Counted from the stretch's first letter, positions 1 through 9,278 are shown. The stretch is DNA of 64,000 bases from Kribbella qitaiheensis (GCF_014217565.1 NZ_CP043661.1:6944001-7008000); one strand, 5' to 3'. Notes: generated by a model not told the origin, from the letters alone. Translations and numbers: made by a program.

Positions 1-80
1 GTGCGCGGACCCGGCGATCTGATGGAATGGCGGCAGTTCGCGAGCAAACAAGGTCCGCGTTGGACCCCGGAAGGACAGGC

Positions 81-1115
81 ATGACCGAAACCACTGTGCC
101 CGCTGGGTCAGTCGCCCAGCAGTCCCACTTGGTGAGCGAGGCCATCAACGAGGTCAAACGCGTCATCGTGGGCCAGGAGCACATGGTCGAGACGCTGATG
201 GTCTCCCTGCTGGCCAAGGGTCATTGCCTGCTCGAGGGGGTGCCGGGTGTCGCCAAGACGCTCGCCGTACGGACCTTCGCATCGGTGGTCGGCGGCTCGT
301 TCGCCCGGATCCAGTTCACTCCTGACCTGGTGCCCTCCGACATCGTCGGCACCCGGATCTACCGGCAGACCCGCGAAGCGTTCGACATCGAGCTCGGCCC
401 GACCTTCGTGAACTTCGTCCTTGCCGACGAGGTCAACCGGGCGCCGGCCAAGGTGCAGTCGGCGATGCTGGAGCTGATGGCCGAGCGGCAGGTGTCGATC
501 GGCGGCCAGACCTTCCCGATGCCGAAGCCCTTCATCGTGATCGCGACCCAGAACCCGATCGAGTCCGAGGGCGTCTACCCGCTGCCCGAGGCGCAGCGGG
601 ACCGGTTCCTGGTCAAGATCGATGTGCCGCACCCGCGCGGGCACGAGGAGTTCGAGATCCTCCGCCGGATGAGCGTCGACCCGCCGCAGGCGCGGCAGGT
701 GCTCAAGCCCGAGACGATCATGGAGCTGCAGCGCTCGGCCGAGCAGGTCTTCGTGCACAACCTCGTCGCTGAGTACGCCGTACGCCTGGTGATGGCGACC
801 CGTACGCCGTCCGACTTCCACCTGCCCGACCTGGAGCCGATCATCGAGCTCGGGGTCAGCCCGCGAGCCACACTTGGTCTGGTCTCGGCCGGCCGGGCCC
901 TCGCGCTGATCCACGGGCGCGACTACCTGCTGCCGAGTGACGTCCAGACCGTCGCGCTCGACGTGATGGGGCACCGGATGGGCCTGACCTTCGACGCGGT
1001 CGCGGACAACATCGACCCGCGGGCCGTGATCGAGCGGATTCTGGCCACCGTGCCGCCGCCGCAGCCGGTCTGGCGCGACGGCAACGACGGCAACGGCCGG
1101 CCCGAGTTCGTCTAG
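81..1115 (+). CDS. MoxR-type AAA+ ATPase
   Basis: A 344-residue MoxR-family AAA+ ATPase, a class that acts as a chaperone for VWA-domain partners. Walker A (GVPGVAKT) lies near residues 53-60, Walker B with the D-E pair near 112-117, the sensor ATQNP near 155-159, and the arginine-finger region AQRDRF follows. I chose the ATG at 81 because a good ribosome site (GGAAGGA, 69-75) precedes it; an earlier in-frame ATG at 27 lacks one. The gene overlaps the following DUF58 gene by one base (TAGTG), and a VWA gene comes next, which is the classic MoxR-DUF58-VWA operon. The client of this system here is unknown. Confidence 0.93.
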   Translation: MTETTVPAGSVAQQSHLVSEAINEVKRVIVGQEHMVETLMVSLLAKGHCLLEGVPGVAKTLAVRTFASVVGGSFARIQFTPDLVPSDIVGTRIYRQTREAFDIELGPTFVNFVLADEVNRAPAKVQSAMLELMAERQVSIGGQTFPMPKPFIVIATQNPIESEGVYPLPEAQRDRFLVKIDVPHPRGHEEFEILRRMSVDPPQARQVLKPETIMELQRSAEQVFVHNLVAEYAVRLVMATRTPSDFHLPDLEPIIELGVSPRATLGLVSAGRALALIHGRDYLLPSDVQTVALDVMGHRMGLTFDAVADNIDPRAVIERILATVPPPQPVWRDGNDGNGRPEFV

Positions 1116-2104
1116 TGGCCAACCGACCGGACCCGCGGGTTGCGATGACGATCTCGCAGCTCGCTCCCGAGCGTGCGTTGCGGCGGCTCGAGCTGACAGT
1201 CGTCCGGCGGCTCGAGGGCTACCTGCACGGCGAACACCTCGGCCTGCTGCCCGGTCCGGGTACCGAACTGGCCGAGGCCCGCGAGTACCAGGTCGGCGAC
1301 GACGTCCGCCGGATGGACTGGGCCGTCACCGCCCGTACCACGGTCCCGCACGTCCGCGACCTGATCGCGGACCGCGAGCTGGAGACGTGGGCGCTGGTGG
1401 ACCTGTCAGCGTCGATGGACTTCGGCACCTCCCAGCTGGAGAAGCGTGAGCTCGCGGTCGCCGCGGTCGCGACGGTCGGGTTCCTGACCCATCGGCTCGG
1501 TGACCGGTTCGGCGGGCTGATGCTGCGCGACTCCTCGCTGCGGCGCTGGCCGGCGCGGTCCGGACGGCTCGCGCTCTACGGTCTGCTCCGGGCGTTGCTC
1601 GCCGAGCAGGACAACGGTGAGGTCCAGGCCCGCAGCGATCTCGCCGGAGCGCTGGACTCGATGGCCCGGACGCAACGCAAACGCGGCCTCCGGGTGATCG
1701 TGTCGGACTTCCTGACCCCGGAGGACGGCGAGGTCGACAGCCGGATGGAGCCGTCCTGGGAGCGGGCGATGCGCAAGCTGACCGCCCAGCACCAGGTGCT
1801 CGCGGTGGAGATCATCGATCCGCGCGAGCTGGAACTGCCGAACATCGGTGTCGTCATGATCGGCGACCCCGAGACCGGCGCGATCCGGGAGATCGACACC
1901 CGCAAGAAGCGGGTCCGGGATCAGTACGCCGCGGCCGCGCTCGCGCAGCGGGAACGAACCAGGATCGCACTGCGTAGGGTAGGTGCTGGGCATCTCGTTC
2001 TGCGGACCGACCGGGACTGGGTCGCCGACACCGTGCGGTTCGTGCTCGCCTACCGGCGAATGGCGCCGCGCCTCCATCAACCGCCGAAGGGAGTGGCTCG
2101 CTGA
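1115..2104 (+). CDS. DUF58 domain protein of the MoxR operon
   Basis: A 329-residue DUF58 protein. The conserved block containing YQVGDDVRRMDW and the DLSASM stretch (residues about 60-105) is clear and resembles a degenerate VWA/MIDAS fold. No membrane segment is evident. The GTG start at 1115 shares one base with the moxR stop, and the stop at 2104 shares one base with the ATG of the next gene (TGATG), so all three genes are probably translationally coupled. Proteins of this family are paired with MoxR ATPases; the exact function is unproven. Confidence 0.9.
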   Translation: MANRPDPRVAMTISQLAPERALRRLELTVVRRLEGYLHGEHLGLLPGPGTELAEAREYQVGDDVRRMDWAVTARTTVPHVRDLIADRELETWALVDLSASMDFGTSQLEKRELAVAAVATVGFLTHRLGDRFGGLMLRDSSLRRWPARSGRLALYGLLRALLAEQDNGEVQARSDLAGALDSMARTQRKRGLRVIVSDFLTPEDGEVDSRMEPSWERAMRKLTAQHQVLAVEIIDPRELELPNIGVVMIGDPETGAIREIDTRKKRVRDQYAAAALAQRERTRIALRRVGAGHLVLRTDRDWVADTVRFVLAYRRMAPRLHQPPKGVAR

Positions 2105-3058
2105 TGGAGTTCCTGTCTCCGGCCAGATTGTGGTTCCTGCTGTTCATCCCGCTCGTCGTCGCGGGGTACATCTTCCTGCAGCACCGACGAGCGCAGTACG
2201 CGCTGCGTTTCACCAACATCGCGTTGCTGGACAGGGTCGCGCCGCGCCGGCCCGCAGTGGCGCCGGCATCTGGCCGTCGTGCTCGCGTTGCTGGCGACCG
2301 CTTCGTGCATCCTGGCCTTTGCTCAGCCGAAGGCCGAGGTGAAGGTGCCGCGCGAGCGGGCGACCATCGTGGTCGCGATCGACGTGTCGCTGTCGATGAT
2401 GGCGACCGACGTCGACCCGAACCGGCTCGAGGCGGCGAAGAAGTCGGCCAAGAACTTCGTCAACGCGCTGCCGGCCAAGTTCAACGTCGCGCTCGTCAAC
2501 TTCGCTGGTACGGCGTCGATCATCGTGCCGCCGACGACCGACCGGGCGACCGTGATGCGATCCATCGACGGGCTCGAGTTGGCCGAGTCGACGGCTACCG
2601 GTGAGGGCATCTTCACTTCGTTGCAGGCGCTGACCCAGGTCCCGCCGGACCCGGAACACCCGAACGACCCGGCGCCCGCTCGGATCGTGATGCTGTCGGA
2701 CGGGAAGCGCACGGTGGGTCGGACGGCGCAGGAAGGCGCGCAGGCGGCGAAGGCGAAGAACACGCCCGTCTACACGATCACCTTCGGCACCGACTCGGGC
2801 TTCATCGAGATGGACGGCATCCGCCAGCGCGTCCCCCCGGACCGCGCCGAGCTCCGCAGCGTCGCCGAAATCAGCGGCGGCGAGGCTTACACCGCCGAGT
2901 CGGCAGGCGAGCTCGAAGACGTCTACAAAGACATCGGCTCCTCCGTCGGCTACGACAAGGTGGACAAAGAAGTAACCTCCCGCTTCGCAGGCATCGCGAT
3001 GCTCTTCACCCTCGCAGCCGCCGGTGCCTGCATAGCCCTCGCCTCGCGCTTCCCCTGA
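2104..3058 (+). CDS. VWA-domain membrane protein (BatA-like), frameshifted as read
   Basis: A VWA-domain membrane protein of about 317 residues once one extra base is ignored. The first frame gives an N-terminal membrane segment (LWFLLFIPLVVAGYIFL). The second frame supplies a second membrane segment, the MIDAS motif DVSLSM, the rest of the VWA domain, and a C-terminal membrane helix. The two frames join cleanly if one C is removed from CCC at 2251-2253, which restores continuous reading through PRRPQWRRHLAVVLALLAT. The joined length is divisible by three. I think the frameshift is a sequence error rather than decay, because the remainder is well conserved and the same error type recurs in this window. 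Confidence 0.85.
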
Positions 3059-3110
3059 GCCCTTACGTCCGAAGAGGCGTGGGTCCTGCCCCTCACCTCT
3101 TCGGACGTAA
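3058..3110. repeat. 53-bp palindromic element, copy A; convergent terminator
   Basis: A perfect 15-bp inverted repeat (arms 3063-3077 and 3096-3110) with an 18-base loop lies between two convergent genes. It starts on the last base of the VWA stop codon, and it encodes the last five codons (LRPKR) and the stop of the hydrolase on the other strand. It probably serves as a bidirectional terminator. A second 53-bp copy at 44138-44190 shares the first 22 bases, the last 12 bases and the total length, so this looks like a dispersed palindromic element rather than an ordinary terminator. Confidence 0.8.
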
Positions 3111-3977
3111 CGGCCTCTGGTGGCGGAGGTGGTGTCGGTCGGCCCAGGAGGAGATGGCGGCGGCGATCTCCTTGGGGCGGTCTTCCGCCGCATGGTGTCC
3201 GGCCTCGCCGCAGGCGACGATCTCCAACGAGGCGATGGAGGCCGCGCACCACTTGGTGACCTCCTCGGTGATCAGCAAGGTCGGCGAGCCCTCGAACGTC
3301 ATCAGCAGCTTCGGGACGTCGGAGCTGGTGGCGAGCCAGCGGTCGTAGCTCTCGATCCTGGCGACCAGTTCGGCCGGTTCGCCACCGAGCGGCAGTTGGC
3401 GCGCCCAGGCGAGTAGCGGCCGGCGACTGTCCCGGTCCGGGTACGGCGCGAGGAAGACAGCGAGGTCCTCGTCGCTCACCGCGTTCAGAACTCCGGCGCC
3501 GGTGAACGCCATCCGGACCAGTGTGTCCTCCTCGAGCAGCCGCGTCTCGCCCGCAGGGCTGAGCACCATTTCGGACCGTTCTCGCGCCTGCGGCGACAGC
3601 TCCTCCCACGCGAGTGGCTTGACGATGGTCTCCAGGAACGCGACCCCGAGCACCCGGTCCGGATGCCGGGCCGCCCAGTCGAAGGCGAGCGCGCCACCCC
3701 AGTCGTGGCCCACCAGGACGACCTGGTCGAGTCCCAGCGCGTCGAACCACGCATCGAGGTATCGCGCGTGGTCGGCGAACGTGTAGGCGAGCTCAGGCTT
3801 GCCGGACCGGCCCATCCCGATCAGGTCAGGGGCCAGCAAGCGGCCGGCACCGAGCCCGGGGATCACGCCGCGCCAGACGTGTGATGACGCCGGGTTCCCA
3901 TGCAGCAGGACGATCGGCGTACCGCTGCCGGATTCTTCGTAGTACAGGGTCGAGTCGAGAACGTCGAGAGTAGGCAT
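3093..3977 (-). CDS. Haloalkane dehalogenase-like alpha/beta hydrolase
   Basis: A 294-residue alpha/beta hydrolase closely resembling DhaA-type haloalkane dehalogenases, which hydrolyse carbon-halogen bonds to alcohol and halide. Diagnostic residues are visible: HGNP at 26-29 (halide-binding Asn), GHDWGG at 90-95 with Asp92 as nucleophile and Trp93 as the second halide ligand, Glu116 in FLETIVKP as the likely acid, and a His at 261 or 262. Length fits the family. The C-terminus is encoded by the palindrome at 3096-3110. The gene is divergent from the DUF3145 gene. Substrate cannot be told from sequence; a related epoxide hydrolase or esterase role is less likely given the halide ligands. Confidence 0.85.
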   Translation of the reverse strand: MPTLDVLDSTLYYEESGSGTPIVLLHGNPASSHVWRGVIPGLGAGRLLAPDLIGMGRSGKPELAYTFADHARYLDAWFDALGLDQVVLVGHDWGGALAFDWAARHPDRVLGVAFLETIVKPLAWEELSPQARERSEMVLSPAGETRLLEEDTLVRMAFTGAGVLNAVSDEDLAVFLAPYPDRDSRRPLLAWARQLPLGGEPAELVARIESYDRWLATSSDVPKLLMTFEGSPTLLITEEVTKWCAASIASLEIVACGEAGHHAAEDRPKEIAAAISSWADRHHLRHQRPLRPKR

Positions 3978-4154
3978 GTGAGGAATCCTCGAACCTCAGG
4001 TTCACTTCAAGTCAAGGGGCCTGAACGCCGGTGATTGCGGACCGGGGAGTGTCGGATTGCGACACGATGGTGATGTGGTTGACACGGCGAGGTTGCTGGT
4101 GTTGCAGGGGTGGGTGGTGCAAGATGTACCTGCTGTCGCCGGACTTTCGAGTCC

Positions 4155-4191
4155 GTGTTCGAGAACGCTGGGGAAGGCGCCCCTCGAACAC
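4155..4191. promoter_or_regulatory. Leader hairpin before DUF3145 gene
   Basis: A 9-bp perfect inverted repeat (GTGTTCGAG, 4155-4163; CTCGAACAC, 4183-4191) ends one base before the AGGAGG ribosome site (4192-4197) of the next gene. It could modulate translation of that gene. No ligand class is recognised, and no confident sigma-70 promoter was found upstream apart from a lone TTGACA at 4079-4084. Confidence 0.35.
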
Positions 4192-4202
4192 AGGAGGTCC
4201 CG

Positions 4203-4700
4203 GTGGCGACAACTCGTGGCGTGCTTTACGTCCACACGGTGCCGTCAGCGTTGTGCCCTCATGTCGAGTGGGCAGCGGGCGGCATACTCGGTGTGCCCGT
4301 GAAACTTGACTGGACACCGCAGCCCGCGGCTCAGGGGAGCTACCGGGCCGAGCTGTCGTGGCAGGCTGAGGCCGGTACTGCGGCCAAGCTCGCGTCTGCG
4401 CTGCGCGGTTGGCAGAAGCTGCGGTTCGAGGTGACCGAGGAGCCGAGCAACGGGGTCGAGGGCGAGCGGTATTCGTTCACCCCGACGCTGGGTGTCTTCC
4501 ACGCGACCACTGGCGTACACGGCGACATCATGGTCCCGGAGGAGCGGCTGAAGGCCGCGATGCTGAAGGCCGCGAGTGGTGAGGCCGACCTGACCGAGGA
4601 GGTCGAGCGTTTGCTCGGCAGGCCTTGGGATGACGAGCTCGAACCCTTCCGCTACGCCGGCGACGGAGCTCCGGTCCGCTGGCTCCATCAGGTCGTCTGA
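4203..4700 (+). CDS. DUF3145 family protein
   Basis: A 165-residue protein matching the actinobacterial DUF3145 family along its whole length, including the blocks CPHVEWA, LDWTPQPAA, GVFHATTGVHGD and DELEPFRYAG. The start is the GTG at 4203, five bases after a perfect AGGAGG. The family is conserved across actinobacteria and its function is unknown. No membrane segment or signal peptide is visible. A strong hairpin terminator follows at 4874-4903. Confidence 0.9.
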   Translation: MATTRGVLYVHTVPSALCPHVEWAAGGILGVPVKLDWTPQPAAQGSYRAELSWQAEAGTAAKLASALRGWQKLRFEVTEEPSNGVEGERYSFTPTLGVFHATTGVHGDIMVPEERLKAAMLKAASGEADLTEEVERLLGRPWDDELEPFRYAGDGAPVRWLHQVV

Positions 4701-5053
4701 CAGTTTCCTGAGAACTTCAGAAGAAAGCTTCCAAGGGGCAGATTTTTACGAACTTTTGAACGATGCTATGGGTCAGACGTTGAGCCAGGGCGGGAAAACA
4801 AAGCCGTGGCCGCTGTGGCCACCGGGTGTCGGGACACCCCCGGTTGTCGTACAACAGCGGCCGCACCACGTAGAAGGGCGCGGACCTCACGGTCCGCGCC
4901 CTTTCTCCTTCCCTGCAAAGGAAACGTGCTCTGCGGGGAAGGTGGAAACCACCCGCGGTCGTCAGCAGATCACGCGCCACCACCGCACAGGTGCCCGCCA
5001 CATCCCCTGCGCCAAGCGTCGTCCTCGCTGAAGTGCGTCCGGTCGGGCTGCTG
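4701..5053. other. Intergenic region with two hairpins
   Basis: No gene is supported in these 353 bases between two convergent genes. It holds a 9-bp-arm hairpin (GGCCGCTGT 4808-4816 with ACAGCGGCC 4854-4862) followed by the terminator at 4874-4903. The stretch at about 4700-4760 is less GC-rich than its surroundings. Confidence 0.6.
4874..4903 (+). terminator. Rho-independent terminator
   Basis: A perfect 13-bp stem (4874-4886 with 4891-4903), 4-base loop TCAC, followed by TCTCCTT. It would end transcription of the DUF3145 gene. Confidence 0.8.
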
Positions 5054-5923
5054 CTACTGGCCGTAGGACTTGGCGGTCCAGCCCAGGGAGCCGAGTGAGC
5101 CGCCCTTGATGTCGGTGCCGAGCCGGTCGGACTGGTTCGCGTCGAAGTACACCGACGCTGCTCCGGCCGAGGTGATGCCGAGCAGCGGGCGGCCGTTCGG
5201 GTGCGACTGGCAGTAGCCCGTGCTGAGGCTGCTGAACCCGCTCCAGCCGGTCGACTGCAGCACTGTCGAACCGATCGTCGACGGGTTGGCCAGGTTGATC
5301 CGCCACTCCTTCAGCTCACCGTTGGTCTTGGTGCCGACCAGTACGTCGACCGCAGCGCTACCGGTTCCTTCGGTGCGCTCGAAGGTCAGCGTCTTGACCG
5401 TGTCCCAGCTGGTGGAGCGCAGCGTCACCGGTGCCGACAGGACCCACTCGCCGTTCACGAAGCTCACCGAGTAGCGGTAGAGCGAGGTGCCGGCCACGCG
5501 GTACAGGTAGGTCCCGTTCGCGAGGATCCGGGTGCCACCGAAGCCGGCGGTGATCCGGATGGCCGTGTTCTTGGTCATCTTCCAAACGCCGTTGGTCCGC
5601 TCGCCCCGCCGCTCGACGTCGTACAGGTAGCCGTCGGTCGGATGCGCGGCGAGCTCACTGCTGATGAACAGGTCGACGTCACCGGCACCGCCGAGCTGCT
5701 GCCAGGCTGACGGCACCCAGGTGAGCTTGTCGCCCGGGTACGACGTGATGCTGGTCTTGCGGGCGTCGTAGCCGTAGGCGAGCCGCTGACCATCGGAGCG
5801 GTAGGCGGTGGTGTAGGTACCGCAGTCAGCCGGTACGTCGGCGATCGCAGCGCTGGCCGGCAGTGCGGTCAGGGCAGAGCCGATCGCGGCCAGGGCGAGC
5901 GCCGCGACGAATGGTTTGCGCAT
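5054..5923 (-). CDS. Secreted protein, possibly beta-propeller-like
   Basis: A 289-residue protein with a clear signal peptide: MRKP, a hydrophobic stretch (FVAALALAAIGSALTAL) and a PASAA cleavage region near residue 26. The mature part has several loosely repeated blocks containing DLFISSEL, GYLYDVER, GTYLYRV and WRINLA, which suggests a tachylectin-like or other beta-propeller fold; this is inference. I chose the ATG at 5923 because GGAGGA precedes it at suitable spacing and the signal peptide begins there. No catalytic motif is recognised. It stands alone, converging on the DUF3145 gene. Confidence 0.75.
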   Translation of the reverse strand: MRKPFVAALALAAIGSALTALPASAAIADVPADCGTYTTAYRSDGQRLAYGYDARKTSITSYPGDKLTWVPSAWQQLGGAGDVDLFISSELAAHPTDGYLYDVERRGERTNGVWKMTKNTAIRITAGFGGTRILANGTYLYRVAGTSLYRYSVSFVNGEWVLSAPVTLRSTSWDTVKTLTFERTEGTGSAAVDVLVGTKTNGELKEWRINLANPSTIGSTVLQSTGWSGFSSLSTGYCQSHPNGRPLLGITSAGAASVYFDANQSDRLGTDIKGGSLGSLGWTAKSYGQ

Positions 5924-5976
5924 AGGTGGTTGTTCCTCCGTGAGGTGAAAGGCAGCCCCTTGTCGACGCACGTGAA

Positions 5977-6010
5977 GGCGCCGGCGGTTCCCTCGGGAAC
6001 CGCCGGCGCC
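5977..6010 (-). terminator. Strong hairpin terminator after accD
   Basis: A perfect 16-bp inverted repeat (5977-5992 with 5995-6010) with a minimal loop lies just beyond the accD stop at 6052. Part of its arm (TTCCCTCGGGAACCGCC) is repeated directly at 6028-6044. It probably ends the fatty-acid operon. Confidence 0.7.
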
Positions 6011-6051
6011 TCAAGCAATGACGACGATTCCCTCGGGAACCGCCGTGACGA

Positions 6052-7476
6052 CTACAGCGGGATGTTGCCGTGCTGGCCGCGGACTCGGCCGCCGGATTCG
6101 GCGGTGGCGATGGCGGCGGCGAGGGCTGACCGGGTCACGCTCGGCTCGACGACCTCGTCGACGACGCCGATCTGGCGGGCCCGCTCGATCCCACCGGCGA
6201 TCTTCTCGTGCTCGGCGGCGAGCTCGGCCTCGACCTGCGGGCGGAGCTCGATCGCGACGTCAGCCAGTTTGCGGCGGTGCAGGATCCGGATCGCGGCGAC
6301 CGCGCCCATCACGGCTACCTCGGCCCGCGGCCACGCGAACACCCGGGTAGCTCCCAGCGACCGCGCGTTCATCGCGATATAGGCGCCGCCGTACGTCTTC
6401 CGGGTCACCAGCGTCACCCGCGGCACCACCGACTCGGCAAAAGCGTGCAGCAGCTTGGCGCCACGCCGTACGACGCCGTCCCACTCCTGACCGACACCCG
6501 GCAGATACCCCGGCACGTCGACGAGCACGACCATCGGCACGCCGAACGCGTCGCACATCCGCACGAAACGGGACGCCTTCTCGGCCGACAGCGCGTCCAG
6601 GCAGCCGCCCAGCCGGAGCGGGTTGTTCGCGATCACGCCGACGGTCCGGCCGCCGAGCCGGCCGAGAGTCGTGACGATGTTCGGCGCCCACCGCTGGTGC
6701 AGCTCGACGCCGGACTCCTCGTCGAGCACCCCGCCGACCAGCGGATGGACGTCGTACGCGCGTTTCGCCGACTCCGGCAGCAACCCGGACAGGTCGGTGT
6801 CCGGTACGTCGGGGGAGACGTCGCCCTGGTTCGCGAACAGATCGGCCAACTGCCGGGCCTTCTCGATCGCGGCCGCTTCGGAGTCGGTGGTGATGTGGAC
6901 GACGCCGGACCGCCGGCCGTGCGGCTCGGGGCCGCCGAGACGCAGCATGTCGACGTCCTCACCGGTGACCGAGCGGACCACGTCCGGACCGGTCACGAAG
7001 ATGCGTCCCTCCGGCCCGAGGATGACGATGTCGGTCAGCGCCGGACCGTACGCCGCGCCGCCGGCCGCCGGGCCGAGCACGACCGAGATCTGCGGGATCT
7101 TGCCCGAGGCCTGGGTCATCTCGAAGAAGATCTTGCCGACCGCGTGCAGCGACAGCACGCCCTCGGCCAGCCGAGCGCCGCCGGAGTGCCACAGACCGAT
7201 GATCGGCAGCTCCTCCTGACGGGCGACCTGGTACGCCTTGACCACGACCTCGCAGCCCTGGTCGCCCATCGCCCCGCCCATCACGGTCGCGTCGGAGCAG
7301 AAGGCGATCACGGGCGCGCCACTGATCGTGCCGCGGACGGCGAGCATGCCGGACAGGTCGTCCGGGGTGATCAGCTCGAGCGTGCCGGGGTCGAGCAGGG
7401 CGGTGAGCCTGGTGACCGGATTGCGGGGGTCCTGCTCGCGCGGCAGCTTCGCCGGCTTGACGGGTGCAGTGGTCAT
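6052..7476 (-). CDS. accD: Acyl-CoA carboxylase carboxyltransferase (beta) subunit
   Basis: A 474-residue biotin-dependent carboxyltransferase beta subunit of the AccD6/PccB type. It transfers carboxyl from carboxybiotin to acetyl- or propionyl-CoA, making malonyl- or methylmalonyl-CoA. Recognisable blocks are WHSGGARLAEG, GPAAGGAAYGPALTD, VDVPGYLPGVGQE and KTYGGAYIAM, which form the two crotonase-like halves. The start is supported by GGGAGA upstream. It is the last gene of the fab cluster, so its product feeds FabD directly; this order matches the mycobacterial accD6 arrangement. The biotinylated alpha subunit is not in the window. Confidence 0.93.
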   Translation of the reverse strand: MTTAPVKPAKLPREQDPRNPVTRLTALLDPGTLELITPDDLSGMLAVRGTISGAPVIAFCSDATVMGGAMGDQGCEVVVKAYQVARQEELPIIGLWHSGGARLAEGVLSLHAVGKIFFEMTQASGKIPQISVVLGPAAGGAAYGPALTDIVILGPEGRIFVTGPDVVRSVTGEDVDMLRLGGPEPHGRRSGVVHITTDSEAAAIEKARQLADLFANQGDVSPDVPDTDLSGLLPESAKRAYDVHPLVGGVLDEESGVELHQRWAPNIVTTLGRLGGRTVGVIANNPLRLGGCLDALSAEKASRFVRMCDAFGVPMVVLVDVPGYLPGVGQEWDGVVRRGAKLLHAFAESVVPRVTLVTRKTYGGAYIAMNARSLGATRVFAWPRAEVAVMGAVAAIRILHRRKLADVAIELRPQVEAELAAEHEKIAGGIERARQIGVVDEVVEPSVTRSALAAAIATAESGGRVRGQHGNIPL

Positions 7477-7540
7477 GGCGGTTCTCCCAGCTCGGACGGA
7501 CTTACGGCATCAAGCGACCTCGGACGACCTAGTCAGATTT

Positions 7541-7576
7541 GCTACGTCGGACTGACTTGCTACGTCAGACCGACTT
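7541..7576. repeat. Two 18-bp tandem repeats across fabF stop
   Basis: GCTACGTC-GAC-GACTT occurs twice in direct tandem (7541-7558 and 7559-7576) with two differences. The repeat spans the fabF stop codon (7565-7567). Function is unknown. Confidence 0.5.
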
Positions 7577-8801
7577 GAAGGCCAGCGCGACGTTGTGTCC
7601 GCCGAAGCCGAACGAGTTGTTCAGCGCCGCGATGTCGCCGTCGGCGAGCTTGCGCGGCTCGGTCGCGACATCGAGCTGTACGCCGTCGTCCAGCTTGTCG
7701 AGGTTGATCGTGGGCGGCACCACCCGGTGGTACAGCGCGAGCACGGTGGCGATCGACTCGACCGCTCCGGCCGCGCCGAGCAGGTGGCCGATCATCGACT
7801 TCGGCGCGGTGGCGACCGCGTGGTCGGTGGCACTGCCGAGCGCCTTGCGGATCGCGACCGCCTCGGCCACGTCGCCGGGCCGGCGTCGAGGTGGCGTGCG
7901 CGTTGATGTGCACGATGTCGCCGGTGGCCAGGTCGCCTTCGCGCAGGGCCAGCTTCATCGCGCGCTCGGCGCCGGAGCCGGTCGGGTCGGGCTGCACGAT
8001 GTCGTGGCCGTCGGCGGTGATGCCGGCGCCGGCGAACTCGGCGTAGATCTTGGCGCCGCGGGCGACCGCGTGGTCGTAGCTCTCCAGCACCAGTACGCCG
8101 GCGCCCTCGCCGAGCAGGAAGCCGTCGCGGTCCACGTCCCACGGACGGGAGGCGCGCTCGGGGTCGTCGTTGCGCTTGCTGAGCGCCATCATCTGGCCGA
8201 AGGCGGCCAGCGGCAGCGCGGTGATCGAACCCTCGGCGCCACCGGCGACGACGATGTCGGCGCGGCCGAGCCGGATCTGGTCCGCGGCCAGCGAGATGGC
8301 CTCGTTGCTGGAGGCGCAGGCCGAGACGGGAGTCTGGACGCCTGCCAGCGCGCCGAGCTCGAGGCCGACGTTCGCGGCGGCCGAGTTCGGCATCAGCATC
8401 GGGATCGCCAGCGGCGAGACGCGGCGGGGACCCTTCTGCAGCAGGTCGTAGTTGTTCAGCGTGGTGAGCAGGCCGCCGATGCCGGTGGCGATGGCGACAC
8501 CGAGTCGGGTCTTGTCCAGCTCGACGTCGGCCAGGCCGGAGTGGGCCCAGGCCTCGCGAGCGGCGACCACGGCGAACTGCGCGTTGCGGTCCAGCCGGCG
8601 GGCCTTGACGCGCTCGATCACCTCGGTCGGCTCGACGGCGGCCGGCGCGGCGATCTTCACCGGCAGCTCTTCGACCCAGTCGGCGGTCAGCAGCTTCGCG
8701 CCGGACTTGCCGGCCAGCAGCGCCTCCCAGGTACTGGTGACGTCGCCCCCGACCGGGGTCGACGCTCCGAGCCCGGTGATGACGACTCGGGTCTTCGACA
8801 T
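7565..8801 (-). CDS. fabF: Beta-ketoacyl-ACP synthase II, frameshifted as read
   Basis: FabF of 411 residues after removing one base. It elongates acyl-ACP with malonyl-ACP. The nucleophile Cys162 lies in SACASSNEA, the first catalytic His in NAHATSTP and the second in SMIGHLLGAAG. The reading frame breaks just after NAHATSTPA; deleting one G from GGG at 7877-7879 (plus strand) restores GDVAEAVAIRKALG and the correct C-terminus ending AFKSV. Because FabF is normally needed for growth and no decay is seen elsewhere in the gene, the extra base is probably a sequence error. A ribosome site (GGATGAGG) precedes the ATG at 8801. Confidence 0.9.
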
Positions 8802-8892
8802 GGTTACCTCATCCTTCGGCGTGAGAGCTGTGGGTCGAGCGAGTTGGCCACGCGTACGGCGTACCGGCCGGTGGAGGGCGCCGGGAGCGGTG

Positions 8893-8920
8893 GCTCACCG
8901 GACCACATGGCCCGGTGAGC
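8893..8920 (-). promoter_or_regulatory. Intercistronic hairpin between acpP and fabF
   Basis: A 9-bp stem (GCTCACCGG 8893-8901 with CCGGTGAGC 8912-8920) sits in the 154-base gap between acpP and fabF. There is no T tract, so it may stabilise the abundant acpP message rather than terminate it. This role is inferred. Confidence 0.4.
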
Positions 8921-8955
8921 AGCACAACTGCCAGCACAGATCGAATGGGACTCGA

Positions 8956-9204
8956 TCAGCCGTTCTGGGCGCGCTCGATGAACGCGACGGCGTCACCGAC
9001 GGTCTTCAGGTTCTTGACCTCGTCGTCGGGGATCTTCACGCTGAACTTCTCCTCGGCGGCCACGACGACCTCGACCATGGAGAGCGAGTCGACGTCGAGG
9101 TCGTCGGTGAAGGACTTGTCCAGCTGGACGTCCTCAACCGGGATGCCCGCGATCTCGTTGACGATCTCGGCGAGGTTGGAACGGATCTCTTCGGTGCTGG
9201 CCAT
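8956..9204 (-). CDS. acpP: Acyl carrier protein
   Basis: An 82-residue acidic acyl carrier protein that holds growing fatty acyl chains on a phosphopantetheine arm. The attachment site is Ser40 in DLDVDSLSMVEV. The start ATG at 9204 gives the usual length and N-terminus (MASTEEI). It lies between fabH and fabF, as in other actinobacteria. Confidence 0.95.
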   Translation of the reverse strand: MASTEEIRSNLAEIVNEIAGIPVEDVQLDKSFTDDLDVDSLSMVEVVVAAEEKFSVKIPDDEVKNLKTVGDAVAFIERAQNG

Positions 9205-9278
9205 CTTGGTGTTTTCCCTTTCGGAATGAGCTTTGACAATCGCCGGGCCGGCCACCTGAGCCGTCCCGGACATCTTTG

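Noticed and set aside
7565..8801. fabF as a true pseudogene
   Set aside because: Both sides of the shift are fully conserved with all catalytic residues, and the operon is otherwise intact; an extra base is more likely.
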